Shown one piece after another: positions 33,826 to 43,976 of a stretch of 64,000 nt of DNA. The DNA is from Chrysophaeum taylorii (Eukaryota; Sar; Pelagophyceae; Pelagomonadales; Pelagomonadaceae). Position 1 is the first letter of the stretch; the number at the start of each line of letters is the position of its first letter. Where the stretch lies: positions 62,001 to 126,000 of the forward strand of contig JAQMWT010000006.1 in assembly GCA_029834535.1 (NCBI GenBank). Reading direction: 5' to 3'. The position numbers and the translations under genes were made by a program. The notes beneath the pieces were generated by a model, which saw nothing but the letters and a program-made list of their open reading frames with translations, did no database searches and had not been told where the DNA came from.

Positions 33826-34415
33826 CAGACATTGATCCTCCAAGCAGTCTACGGCGACCTCGCAGACTGTTTCCACGACCCGCGGCGGCTCTTTCAGCGC
33901 GCCATTCTCACGCCCCGTCGAAACGATGTTGTCGATGCTGATAACGCGCGCATGACCGCGGCCTTTTTTCCCGGAGACGAGGCGTGGAGTTCTTTTCGGC
34001 CGAGTAGGTTGGGTCGGAAGACGACGCCTCGCTCTTTACAGTCGAGTTTTCGACTCCCTGACAACCAACGGCATGCTGACTTTGATCGCGAGCTTAAAGT
34101 CTTCGCAACCTCGACCCGTCGCACGGCCACTGCAACGGTACCAGATACATGATCGATCGTGTCGTGTCACCGAGGCTCCTCCAACCTGTATCCCTTAAGG
34201 CCCGCCGACGCCAAACGATCAACAAGAGCCAGGGCCAGACGCCCCGCGAGGTCGGCGTCCTCTTGCCCAAGCCCGTCTTCTGTCACGTCCAGCTCTACGT
34301 GGCTCTCTGTCGATCGGCAACCCCGAGGATATCCTCTTCTGAGTCGACGACTCCACCCTACCCCACACGTGCTGCGCAATACCGATAAGCCCCCTCCCGG
34401 CGTCTACACGCGCAC
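33826..34415 (+). pseudogene. Helitron helicase C-terminus, copy 3
   Basis: Same architecture as copies 1 and 2, with YRDLAD-type start (AVYGDLADCF), [27 protein letters not shown]. Small deletions shift the frame after FFPGDEA. Confidence 0.7.
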
Positions 34416-34419
34416 TGTA

Positions 34420-34828
34420 AGTGGACTTACTGGGACCAGGTGAACTTACTGGAACCAGCTGAACTTACGGAGGTTAGAGATTGGGACTAGGTGAGAATAG
34501 TGACCAGGCGAACTTACTGAGACCAAGTGAACTTACTGGGGTTTTTAGAGTAAACTCAAAGGTTAGCGGCGTGTGCGGATCAAAGCAGCTTAGATTGGCG
34601 AGGGTGAGAGGGACGAGTTCAAAGGAGAGGGGTGAGTGGATGTGAGCACGAGTGGGCTTACGCCGAACTTACTGGGGTTAGAGATTGGGACTAGGTGAAC
34701 TTACTGGGACCAGGTGAACTTACTGGGGTTAGAGATTGGGACTAGGTGAACTTACTGGGACCAGGTGAACTTACTGGGGTTAGAGATTGGGACTAGGTGA
34801 ACTTACTGGCGAACTTACTGGCCTCCAC
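34420..34828. repeat. GTGAACTTACTGG satellite, block 3
   Basis: The longest of the satellite blocks. It ends in GGCCTCCACTTGC, followed by a TATATAAAGG (34841-34850) that could be a TATA-like element of the next segment. Confidence 0.8.
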
Positions 34829-35569
34829 TTGCATTGGTATTATATAAAGGGAGAAGTCAAGTTTCCAACCACCATATATGTTTGGTCACCGAAAACCCTC
34901 AACAAGTTTGGTCACTTAAGTTTGGTCAATCCGTCTCTTGGTTGACTAAACTTGTACTCTTCGAGAGCAAACATACGGTTCGCTGACAAAACAAGGCCCG
35001 CCGTGATCAAGCTTTCAGCGGTTCTGCATGTCGCGCTGTGAGTCCGGAGCGTCCTTCGACTTCGAAACGAACACGGTATCGATGCGGGCTTCGCTCAGGT
35101 CGAGCGGGAGCGTGGTGGTAACACGCCGACGTCGGTTGACCACGACGCCGAGAAAGAAACAAGAAGTCGCGTGCCCAGACGAAGGTAAACGACTGTGAGA
35201 GATCGCCGAGTACGCTGTCGCAGCTCAGAGCGCGCAAATACGAGGCACCACTTTACTCGATCTAACCAAGATGCCAAGTTCAGCATGTGTGTTCTCGAGG
35301 CCGACTTGCAGCAGTCACACAAGTTGACGGCGTTTACAACATGGTCTACAGCGCGACAGCGCTGTCGTTCAAGTGCTATATGCAAGATGCAGCTTTTATG
35401 TGCGTGCTGCTCGTTGTGATGTGCAAGTAGGCAATACCGTCACGTGTGCTAAAAGGCACACCTGCTCCGAACCTTCTTGCCGACAAAGATCCAGCTATAG
35501 CGCGAAGCACTTCTGCGAGGCCGTGTCGGTCCTCATCAAGGGCTTTATGGAGGGCAAGTCAGGCGGCTC

Positions 35570-35865
35570 GCTGGCCGGTTAGCACCCGGAAAGTCCGCGC
35601 TGGGATGGGGTTCGCTCGGTTGGGCAGAACGCGACGGACAGGTCGATTGTTCATGGACCAACACGTCCGCGGCCTGCGACGCTTTTGCACGACCTCGCAC
35701 AAGACCGCGCGCAGTGGCGGTCCACCATCAACAAGTCCGTCCTCGTCCCTCGCCTCTGCCCCAACTGCGTGATTTTCCTCTGTGATTCCGTACCGGCTCC
35801 TGCCGGTCCGGCCTGGCTCCCATGTTCGGGAGACGTCTGAAGTTAGTTAGTTAGTTAGTTAGTCA
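35570..35865 (+). mobile_element. S1 copy with 12-bp target-site duplication
   Basis: Flanked by GTCAGGCGGCTC at 35558-35569 and 35866-35877. It is 5'-truncated at GCTGGCC and ends in (GTTA)n. The 3' part encodes LHDLAQDRAQWRSTINKS, the LINE-polymerase C-terminal pattern. Confidence 0.85.
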
Positions 35866-36425
35866 GTCAGGCGGCTCTTCTCGGCACATGCGTTTGATAG
35901 ATATCTGCAACGATGTCATCCGCTAAAGGCACGAGATGACGAACCGGGATCGTTCGCTGTAGTCTGTCCTAAACATCGAACTAATAAGGCGCATCCGAAT
36001 AATCTTGGGCGACGAAACAGCGTGGTATCAGCGATGTCTTACGCAGGCCTTGTTTGTGGATGTTGTTCTGTGAGTATTCGCATGTTGATGCGTGTGTATG
36101 GGCAAACTTGGTGGCATTCAATTTGGTGTGATCAAATTTCGAACAATCACATCAAACTTGTCATATTTTAGGCTCGTACTGATCATGACTGGGTTAGAAT
36201 TACAGGGGTGGTGTCAGCGATCTCTTTCGGAGCGAGGCTGTCGACGTCTTGACATCCCTTCGCGCCGCAGCTTGTATTTGCCGACTTTCTCGTACAGTGC
36301 TCGACGGTGCAGCAGCAGCGGGAGATCTTGCGGCAGGGAGGGGTTGTCGAGATGCGCGAGGAGGAGGATGATAAGGAGGTGTTCACTTACGGTCGTGCGA
36401 GTTGTTTATGCTGGCGTAACGGCAC

Positions 36426-36815
36426 GTGCTCGCGTTGCCGTCCCATGATCAAGCTGGACAGCTAACTCCGGATCGGGTACGCGACGATGAGGAACTCCTG
36501 CGTGGTCCTGTACGGCCCCGCACAAGTGTGGGACTACAATCTTTGGGTGCTCCTGGGGCGGTGCTCACGCAGTTTCTCGAGGTCGTCGAGTTTCGCGTTC
36601 TCGACCCCGAGTCGATTATCAAAGACGCGCTACCTCTCGAGTTTTGGGATGCAGAATGGGGTGATCCGTCTCACGCAGACCATGTTAGTCTGGTGTCCGA
36701 TGTCCGCTTGTTGCTGAAGAATGACGCAGCACGACCACGGCAACACCACCGTGGTGAGTCGCGGTTTGGGTGGCTTCTACGAACGATGGAAGGTACGAGA
36801 ATGGGCCCAGCTTAA
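36426..36815 (+). CDS. Unidentified open frame inside the putative DNA element
   Basis: 129 codons with an acidic region (FRVLDPESIIKDALPLEFW). Composition looks coding, but neither start nor family can be assigned. A frame upstream (to about 35,920, across the S1 insertion) may be part of the same gene. Confidence 0.25.
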   Translation: MLALPSHDQAGQLTPDRVRDDEELLRGPVRPRTSVGLQSLGAPGAVLTQFLEVVEFRVLDPESIIKDALPLEFWDAEWGDPSHADHVSLVSDVRLLLKNDAARPRQHHRGESRFGWLLRTMEGTRMGPA

Positions 36816-37327
36816 GTACGCCAAGCCGTGGGAATCTGCTCTCGGGGCCGCGTGTCGCTGCCCGCTCTCCTCGCGTATCGCCACGCTGTCTTAGGACGGA
36901 CCTCCTTCTAAGGCGGTCATGGGGGTGGGTGCCCATGCCGCGCGTGTAACGCCACGGTAGATTCTGCGTGGCTGCAGCACCTAGCTCTCGTTTTAAAAGC
37001 ATTTTCGCACCAAATGCGCTCACGCGCCCCCTTAAAAAGCCTTCTTAAGTTTGATTTAAAAAGCCGAAGTTTGGTCAATACTGAGGAAGTTTGAGGAGTA
37101 GTGATCAAACTTGTTGACCAAACTTACAAGGAAATTAATCAAACTTGAAGGTTTGATTGATCAAACTTAATGCAACTTCGGAGTGATCAAACTTAACTGA
37201 CCAAACTTCTATGGAAAGTGACCACACATGTGAGTTTTTCCTTAATCATACATCAAAATCGAGCAAACATGAAAGAAATTCACCAAACTTTTTGACCAAA
37301 CTTGACCGATCCCTTAAAAAAAAACGC

Positions 37328-38493
37328 CTATGCAAAATTAGACAAATCGGAAATGCTCTCGTCGTCGAGCACTGCGGCGACGAAGGAGGCGTCAACGGTG
37401 ACTGCGGCTGGGTCTTCGTAGTCGGAGCGCCCGGCCTCGAGAAGGGGCTCGTCCTCGTCGTGGCAGTTGCTCAGCGCCTGCATGAGGAAGTCGCCGAGCT
37501 CCTCAGTGCACTTGTTGAGGAGGCGGAGGTTGACATAGGTAAAGAGAAGGCGATGGAAGGTGAGGGTGTAGAGACGGTTGCTCGTCTTGGTGAGGATGAG
37601 CTTGAGGGTCTTGCAGACTCGCTCGACGTCGGCAGACTGGACAGTCATCTCGTCGATGCGGATGGCGATGCAGGTGATCTTCGGGAATTGCTTGATGCCG
37701 GTGAGTCGCCAGTCGTCGGCGACGAACATCATCCGCGACTGCTTGAAGATCTCGCGCTCGGTGGACGTCTTGAGTCGCATGTTGGCGGGCGGTTTGATGA
37801 GGGACTGCTTGCGTTCGATGAGCACGCCCCACTGGCCCCGGCGGTGAACAATCTACTTGAGCTCGGTGAAGGCCACCTCGCGATCAGTAGAGTCTGGGTA
37901 GAACCGCTCGATTAACTTGATGCCGTGGTCTTCCCAGTCTGTCACATTAAGAAGCTCATCATACGTTGGCGTTGTGAATGGGTCTACCAGCCAGGCGAAG
38001 ATGTGCAGCGAGTCCAGGAGACCAACCTGCCGCAATGGAGAACGGGAGAGCGCATCCGACAACAAACTTGGTGATCGTCGCGGTGATGCGCTGTGCACGC
38101 GCGTCGTCACAACGGTCAAAGCAGCGAGTGACCCGGGCCTGCTTACTCTTACTGCTCGCGGCTAGCTCAAACTCGGCTGTTCGCTTAGAGGGGACGCAGA
38201 TCGATTCAGACTTGGCGCACGTCACCAGTTCCGTGGCCCTCTTCTCCATCGTGCTCAAAAAGCGTCTTCGTCGTACTGGTGGACTTGGCGACGCCGATTT
38301 AGACCTCATCAGTACTAAACTTGCACACAACAATATAATCCGCCCAGTACGACGCCGTCCATGTCTGCGTCTCCTTCGAATAGGTGCAGCCATGCGCCGC
38401 ACAAGAATACGTCGTTTGATTCTCGGAATTCGTAGGTCCCTTGACGACGTAGTCCGCGACGATGCTCTTTTTGCGACCAACCTTCGGCGCCAT
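37328..38493 (-). pseudogene. hAT-family transposase lacking its catalytic core
   Basis: Starts MAPKVGRKKSIVADYV at 38493, with a BED-type zinc-finger region (YSCAAHGCTYSKETQTW). After a frame change near 38,300 it continues to QRITATITKFVVGCALPFSI (hAT: RxIxxFIxxxGxPFS). It then jumps to LDSLHIFAWLVDPF (usual: LHxLAxxLDPRY, close to the C-terminus). After a TAG at 37853-37855 in the same frame it reaches KTLKLILTKTSNRLY and NLRLLNK, the dimerisation region (IHTKxRNRLxxxxxxxLxYxxxNLRLL). The ~300 residues of RNase-H fold between PFS and the LHxLA block are absent. Such internally deleted copies cannot transpose alone. Confidence 0.65.
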
Positions 38494-38585
38494 CGACGCA
38501 ACCGCCTCTCAAAAGTACTGGACAACCAAGTACTGACGCGCTGAGAGGGTTTTCAAAGCGAAAATTGAAAAAATACAAACGAAAC

Positions 38586-39357
38586 TACTGTAGGCCGTTT
38601 GGCGAATAGTAATTCTGGGGCCGCAGTACCCTACGTGTCCGTTCGCTAAGTATATAGTCGGTTTGTGGGAGTCAGTACTTTAGGTGCGTGTCCGTTGGCG
38701 AAGTATATAGTTGCTTTGTGGGAGTGAGTACTTTAGGTGCGTGTCCGTTGGCGAAGTATATAGTTGTTTTGTGGGAGTCGATACCTTTAGGTGCGTGTCC
38801 GTTGGCTAAGTATATAGTCGTTTTGTGGGAGTCGATACCTTTACGTGCGTGTTCGTCGGCGAAGTATATAGTTGTTTTGTGGGAGTCGATACCTTTAGGT
38901 GCGTGTTCGTCGGCGAAGTATATAGTTGTTTTGTGGGAGTCGATACCTTTACGTGCGTGTTCGTCGGCGAAGTATATAGTTGTTTTGTGGGAGTCGATAC
39001 CTTTACGTGCGTGTTCGTCGGCGAAGTATATAGTTGTTTTGTGGGAGTGAGTACTTTAGGTGCGTGTCCGTTCGCTAAGTATATAGTTGTCTTGTGGGAG
39101 TCAGTACTTTAGGTGCGTGTTCGTCGGGGAAGTATATAGTCGTTTTGTGGGAGTCGATACCCTTACGTGCGTGTTCGTCGGCGAAGTATATAGTCGTTTT
39201 GTGGGAGTTACGTAATAGTTTATCAGGGAGTGGTGCTGTAATAGTTACTTTTTCGAAAGTCGTGTAATAGTTTATCGGGAGCCAAATAGTTTTGAGAATC
39301 GGAGAGAACAATTTGGATGCTGTCCGTTAAGCTGACGCAGCCGTCCGTTAACGGATC
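38586..39357 (+). repeat. Left terminal inverted repeat
   Basis: 772 bp. A unique outer end is followed by about ten 54-bp units (TATATAGTTGTTTTGTGGGA core) and a unique inner part ending at ACGGATC (39,351-39,357). The unit is a multiple of three and stop-free in some frames, so long repetitive frames appear; they are not genes. Confidence 0.9.
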
Positions 39358-39389
39358 AACTAGGTTCAGGCGTCGGTGTACAGGCCACT

Positions 39390-39784
39390 ACCCTAACCCT
39401 CCGATCGCTAACCGCATGGTTGCGGAGGACGGCGCCTAACACGCTTGCTCCCTGCGGCGGCCCCTGCCGTCCCGGAGTGAGACGGTGCCTCCTCGCCTCC
39501 CGGGCTGGCCAGGTAGCACCCGGAAAGTCCGCGTTGGGATGGGGTTCACTCGGTTGGGCAGAACGCGACGGACAGGTCGATTGTTCGTGGACCAACACGT
39601 TCGCGGCCTGCGACGCTCTTGCACGACCTCGCACAAGACCGCGCGCAGTGGCGGTCCACCATCAACGAGTCCTCGTCCCTCGCCTCAGCCCCAACTGCGT
39701 GATTTTCCTCTGTGATTCCGGATCGGCTCCTGCATGTCCGGCCTGGCTCCCATGCTCGGGAGAGGTCTGAAGTTAGTTTAGTTA
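39390..39784 (+). mobile_element. S1 full-length copy with 12-bp target-site duplication
   Basis: Flanked by GTACAGGCCACT at 39378-39389 and 39785-39796. The 5' end is ACCCTAACCCTCCGATCGC and the 3' end a GTTAGTTTAGTTA tail; 395 bp. This fixes the family's ends. It lies inside the DNA transposon, so it is younger. Confidence 0.9.
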
Positions 39785-39817
39785 GTACAGGCCACTCAAC
39801 ACCACGTCAGTTTTTCT

Positions 39818-40779
39818 TTACGTCAACTTGCAGGCTCGCAACGGTCTTGGTTTGTGAGGCTCATGATTGTGGGCGACGGGAGGACTGGAAGCTCCAATCG
39901 TGGCCCGCGGCGTCTGGCTAGAGGACTGGAAGCGCCAGTCGTTCGTGGCCCCGACGAATGGGTCCTCGACGAGCACGTGCATGGCGACGGGTGTGGACAC
40001 TGACGGCCAGAATGGCGAAGCTGCTGAGGTGATGACGACCATCTGTGTCAGGCTGCATCGCGACGGCGCCGATCGGTGATCCAAGTCCGCGTCACGAAAC
40101 GAGCCAGCGACACGGTTGGCAACTCGGTGAAGTTTCACGGCGACGCCACGCGATTTTGTAAGCAGCTGGTTAGATGACCTTCGAAGACGTTCGCATGAGG
40201 CGCGCGACGACGGCCGCACCGATGTGTTCGAAACCCACGGCAATGTGGTGGCTTGTGTTGGGTTCTATATTTGATGACTCCGGTCGGGTGACGCGCCATG
40301 CAAGTGGCACGAATGTGGGCGCGCGCTCAACATTTCGCACGTCAACATCCCTCACTGACGTTCCGGGCGCACAAACTTCTGTAAAGCCGCCTACGAAGAC
40401 AACCGGCGGTTTGCAGATTGAGACGACGGGCCGATCAGACCAACACCGTGTGTTCCGCGACGAGCCCAAAGTGTGCCCCCGACCAACCATAAAGCCCAGC
40501 GCATTTGTTTCGTTGAAACCACCGTGACGGTGCGGCTGGTTGCCTATGGTTTACAATTTCATGCCACGTCAAAGGCCCGCACCGACACTGAAACGCAGCC
40601 ACTGCCGCCCTGCTCCCTACTTCGCCAGCAAGAAGCGGTACCCCATAGAGCACCTCACCATCAAGGGATTTGTCGTCCCAGTCTCTAGGCCAACGCCTGC
40701 ATCCGTACGCCCGGCCCCTTGCGGCGTTCTCTTGCGATGATCGTGCGTCTCGCGGGCGATTGCGCGTCGGCACCTGCAC
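39818..40779 (-). CDS. Possible second gene of the DNA transposon
   Basis: Minus-strand frames follow one another: 40779-40435 (WDDKSLDGEVLYGVPLLAGE), 40490-40170 (VVSICKPPVVFVGGFTEVCA) and 40243-39818 (VKLHRVANRVAGSFRDADLD). Amino-acid usage is protein-like and the frames overlap end to end, as in a gene with introns or small indels. No family is recognised. The plus strand over the same interval is also partly open (40174-40527). Between 40,780 and 41,042 nothing is seen. Confidence 0.3.
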
Positions 40780-41042
40780 ACCGCGCCCTCGAGCATTCGC
40801 TTCGCTGTTACTCCTTCGTATACTGTGACGACGTCTTAAATGTTTGTGTGAACACCGCGCCTTTTCTGTCGTTTAGGAGGGGTACACGCGACGAGCACGA
40901 TGCGCTCCGACAAGAGTCCGATGATGCTCGGGCGAACTGCACAGTCCGCGTTTGTGTCCACCTTGGTGCTTTCTCGCATGACGTCAACGCACCGTAGTCA
41001 GTCTAACCTTTGAGTTACTCCTAAACCCTTGTGTAAAAAAAA

Positions 41043-42427
41043 ATGCAGGTTGGAGACGATGTGTCCATCGACGGAGATGATTCAGGTCACTCGAACCTGA
41101 CGCAAGCGGAGATCGTGAAGCTTGCTATCGAAGAGGGCTGCCGTCCTTGCCAGGTCTTCGACCGCCTCAGAGGTGCGGGCTTTTGCGTCACGCGCAGCCG
41201 CTTGCGCACCCTGTTGCAAAAACAAGGCTTCGAGGGGTACACCGGCATAAGCGATGACGATCTCGTCAAGGTGACCTGTCTGTCTCGTGTCGCAGACGAC
41301 TCCCCGCACATTGCGCAGGAAGTCTGCGACATCTTAGAGCAGCAGCATGGCCGCATCGGTGGCACTGTGGCTGCTGGGGCTCTACGTGCGCGAGGAATCA
41401 TCGTCCAGCGTCGGCGGCTGCGTGCTGCATTGCACCGAGCCCGCGACTTTTCGGCGAACACGCCGACCGCGACACGAAGGCCGACGTACTTCAACGGCGT
41501 GGCGCCCGACTTCGTGTGGTGCCTGGACTCGAACTGCAAGCTCGCCAAATTCCGTATCTACTTCCACGCCGTCATCGACGGCTTCTCGCGCTTATGCAAG
41601 TTCCACTACGCCACGGTGCGGCTGGACTCGGGCACCCTGTTTCAAGGGTTCCTCAAAGAGCTCCTGCTGCTTGGACATGTCCCTCACCACCTTCGGCTCG
41701 ATCGGCACAGGGGCTGGTACGGCATCGAGGATTTCATGTGGGCACTCATGGGCGAGCGCGACCCAGACCTCGTGCCGGTCGGCAACGGCGAGTATGTGCT
41801 CGTGGACACAGTCCAGCACGGCAAGTCGACGCATAATACGCCCGTCGAGATCCAGTGAGGCCAGTGTTCTGAATGGAAATTTGCTGCTGCGATGAAGAAT
41901 AGTGCTAATGTTGAGATAAGGGTTCGCGCAGGTGGCGGTTCCTGAACGAGACCACGGCGAAGTGGTACAACGAGTTCTGTCGCCTGCAGCGCGACGGGCT
42001 CCTCGCGCATGAGAATGACCCCGACTTCGACGTGGACATCTGGTGCCTCCACCGTGTATACTTGGGGCCATTGTGCGAGAACGTCAGTGAGCACTACCGC
42101 GCCCTCAACTTTCGACCGCGGCGATGCTCTAGCCGCAATCCGTTCTACGTTTCGGGTTCGCCGGTTGATGTGTATCGGAAACATCCGACCGTCCGCGAGA
42201 ACTTCGATATCCACCGTATTGATGCGGTACTCCTAGACCTTGAGGACAACATACACATCGAGCCAGCCCCGGCCGAGGGCTACGAGCGCTCCCCTCTGGA
42301 AGGAACACGCTGGGAGGGACGCCTCGAAGGCGCTGTCGCTACTGTACGTGCGTCTAGGGAATATTCCTTGCGCACCAAGTACCTCTTACTACGAATGGTT
42401 GTCCACGAGTTTCTCGACGCCGACTAA
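41043..42427 (+). CDS. Integrase-like DDE transposase, two exons
   Basis: Exon 1 41043-41854, intron 41855-41931 (GTGAGG...GCGCAG, 77 bp with a TGCTAAT branch-like site), exon 2 41932-42427, TAA; 435 aa with no break. Residues 15-65 and 85-135 look like two helix-turn-helix units. The catalytic core begins at about 155: VWCLDSNCKLAKF with first Asp at 162 (family: WHxDGNHKLxxW), VIDGFSRL, second Asp likely in RLDRHRG (220), Glu in HNTPVE (269). That family, related to retroviral-type integrases, is found in many eukaryotic genomes. The C-terminal part (REYSLRTKYLL) is less familiar. It should cut and insert the surrounding TIR element. Confidence 0.8.
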
Positions 42428-42885
42428 TGCTAATTCACGTGAATCAGCCCCATGGCACGAATCTCGGCCGCGGTCGACAGCATTTGGTCGACTGATTGGC
42501 TGGGTAAGCTCGGTAAGCTAGGAATGTGTCGACTGTTTTGCGCACGTGTTCCAACAGGGGAGCTAGAGCCTAGCAAGAAAGTGTGGACGGGGGATGTGGC
42601 GAACGTGTTCCTTGATCCCCGAGTTTCACTATTCAGGGAGGGTGCTGATCTTGGTGTTGATTTCCTCGCGGATGCCGGCGTCGACGTCGCATCGAGTTTC
42701 TCATTCCTCAGCTTCGAGGCGCTACGAATGCGCTCGTGTCGCGCATCCTTTTTGCAGGCGCGCCGCAGTAACGGCTATCGAGGCGCGCAAAGACGGTCAC
42801 ACGCTCGTTCGCCTTGTGAGAAATGGAGACAAGGGATGCGGAGGGTGTCGCAAGCGTGCTGTCGTACATCTTTTCATGAGTTGTC

Positions 42886-43299
42886 TCAATGTTCGAAAAC
42901 TTTGACAAGTTCTCGACCACGAGAGCTTTGAGGATGCCGGTCCTCGAGGTCGTCGGTGAGAAGGAGGTGCTCGGCGACGGCTCGCATCATCACATTCCCG
43001 CGGCGAGTGTGAGCCCCATATTCTCGGACCGGCACGTGGAAAATCCGCGTCAGGATAGCGCACTCGTGTGCTTCTCTTTCGTGCCCATCGTACGTGTGCC
43101 CGTGCGACGAGACTTGGTTAATGCTGCGCAGGTCGGACATGTCCATGAGCTCGCCAGTATTACTATCAGGGTTCAACATTTTCTTCATCTTGAGGCGGGC
43201 CTCCACCATGTCTTCGACGGCAACCTCGACTACGACTGGGCTCAGGTGATTTTCCCTCAGATGCCCAACACGACGGGTGAACACAACAACCCTGGACAC
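42886..43299 (-). CDS. Possible third gene of the DNA transposon
   Basis: A 137-codon minus-strand frame with protein-like content (ARLKMKKMLNPDSNTGELMD, HTYDGHEREAHECAILTRIF), no known domain. The plus strand (42889-43383) is open over the same interval, so strand choice is uncertain. From 42,428 to 42,885 no gene is seen. Confidence 0.3.
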   Translation of the reverse strand: MSRVVVFTRRVGHLRENHLSPVVVEVAVEDMVEARLKMKKMLNPDSNTGELMDMSDLRSINQVSSHGHTYDGHEREAHECAILTRIFHVPVREYGAHTRRGNVMMRAVAEHLLLTDDLEDRHPQSSRGRELVKVFEH

Positions 43300-43623
43300 G
43301 ACACGGACGGTAACGCCGAATCCGGTGGCGAGGCTGACGATAAGGAGCCCTTAAGCCGCTTGCCGCCGACATCCAACGACTAAGCCTCACTCTGGTCGTA
43401 TGTCGCAGCCTCGTACTCAGCCACTCAAATCGAGTTCACTCCACATGTCAGCCTCGAACACACACTCCCTACTACCGTGTCGTAGACGGTCAAAATCGCG
43501 CGAGACTCTTGCAAAAGAATGTTTGCATATACGCAAGTGCCGCAATGACTAGCACAATGTTGTTGCGAGTGGCTTCGGGTGCGGACACAATGCAGGCGCA
43601 TATGTGACGCGGAATGTCCCTTA

Positions 43624-43976
43624 CCCTGATCGCCGACCGCATGGTTGCGATGGAGGACGGTGCCTCCTGAACCTGCGCCTTGCGAGGGCATCCGTCCCCC
43701 CGGCGTAGGTTGGCGCCTGTTCGCCTCCCGGGCGGGCCGGTTGGCAGCCGGAACGTTCGCGGTGGGACGGGATATGGCCGGGGGACGCTGAAGGAAGCGT
43801 TAACAGCGAGATGGTTGTCAGTCACATCGCGGTCTCCGCGTCGCATGGCGATTGATTGTCACTCTCCGCCGACCGACCTTTCGGCGCTCCTCGTCTACAG
43901 GCCCGTGATTCCGGACTGGCTCCTGTCGGTCCGGCCTGGCTCCCATGCTCGGGAGAGGTCTGAAGTTAGTTAGTTA
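43624..43976 (+). mobile_element. S1 copy, diverged variant
   Basis: Starts ACCCTGATCGCCGACCGCAT (5' end of S1), has a different middle (related to 12,640-12,966), and ends in the S1 3' sequence CTCGGGAGAGGTCTGAAG plus GTTAGTTAGTTAG, directly against the inner edge of the right TIR. No target-site duplication is visible. Confidence 0.7.

Larger units (their letters stand above)
34850..37325. mobile_element. Putative DNA element with inverted subterminal TTTGGTCA motifs
   Basis: The left end (34,870-34,970) has several TTTGGTCA and one TTGACTAAACTT. The right end (37,040-37,310) has many TGACCAAACTT or GATCAAACTT, mostly inverted relative to the left. Clustered short motifs at both ends are typical of hAT-, Mutator- or CACTA-type subterminal regions. 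Inside are an S1 copy and weak plus-strand frames (35,373-35,557; 36,426-36,815). Exact termini and a target-site duplication were not found. The right cluster abuts the hAT gene and may belong to it. Confidence 0.4.

Noticed and set aside
38655-39210. CRISPR-like array
   Set aside because: The 54-bp units abut each other with no unique spacers, and the sequence is eukaryotic and part of a terminal inverted repeat.
39430-39770. Short proteins within S1 copies
   Set aside because: These are pieces of the LINE-derived 3' end in alternative frames; no complete gene is present in ~400 bp.
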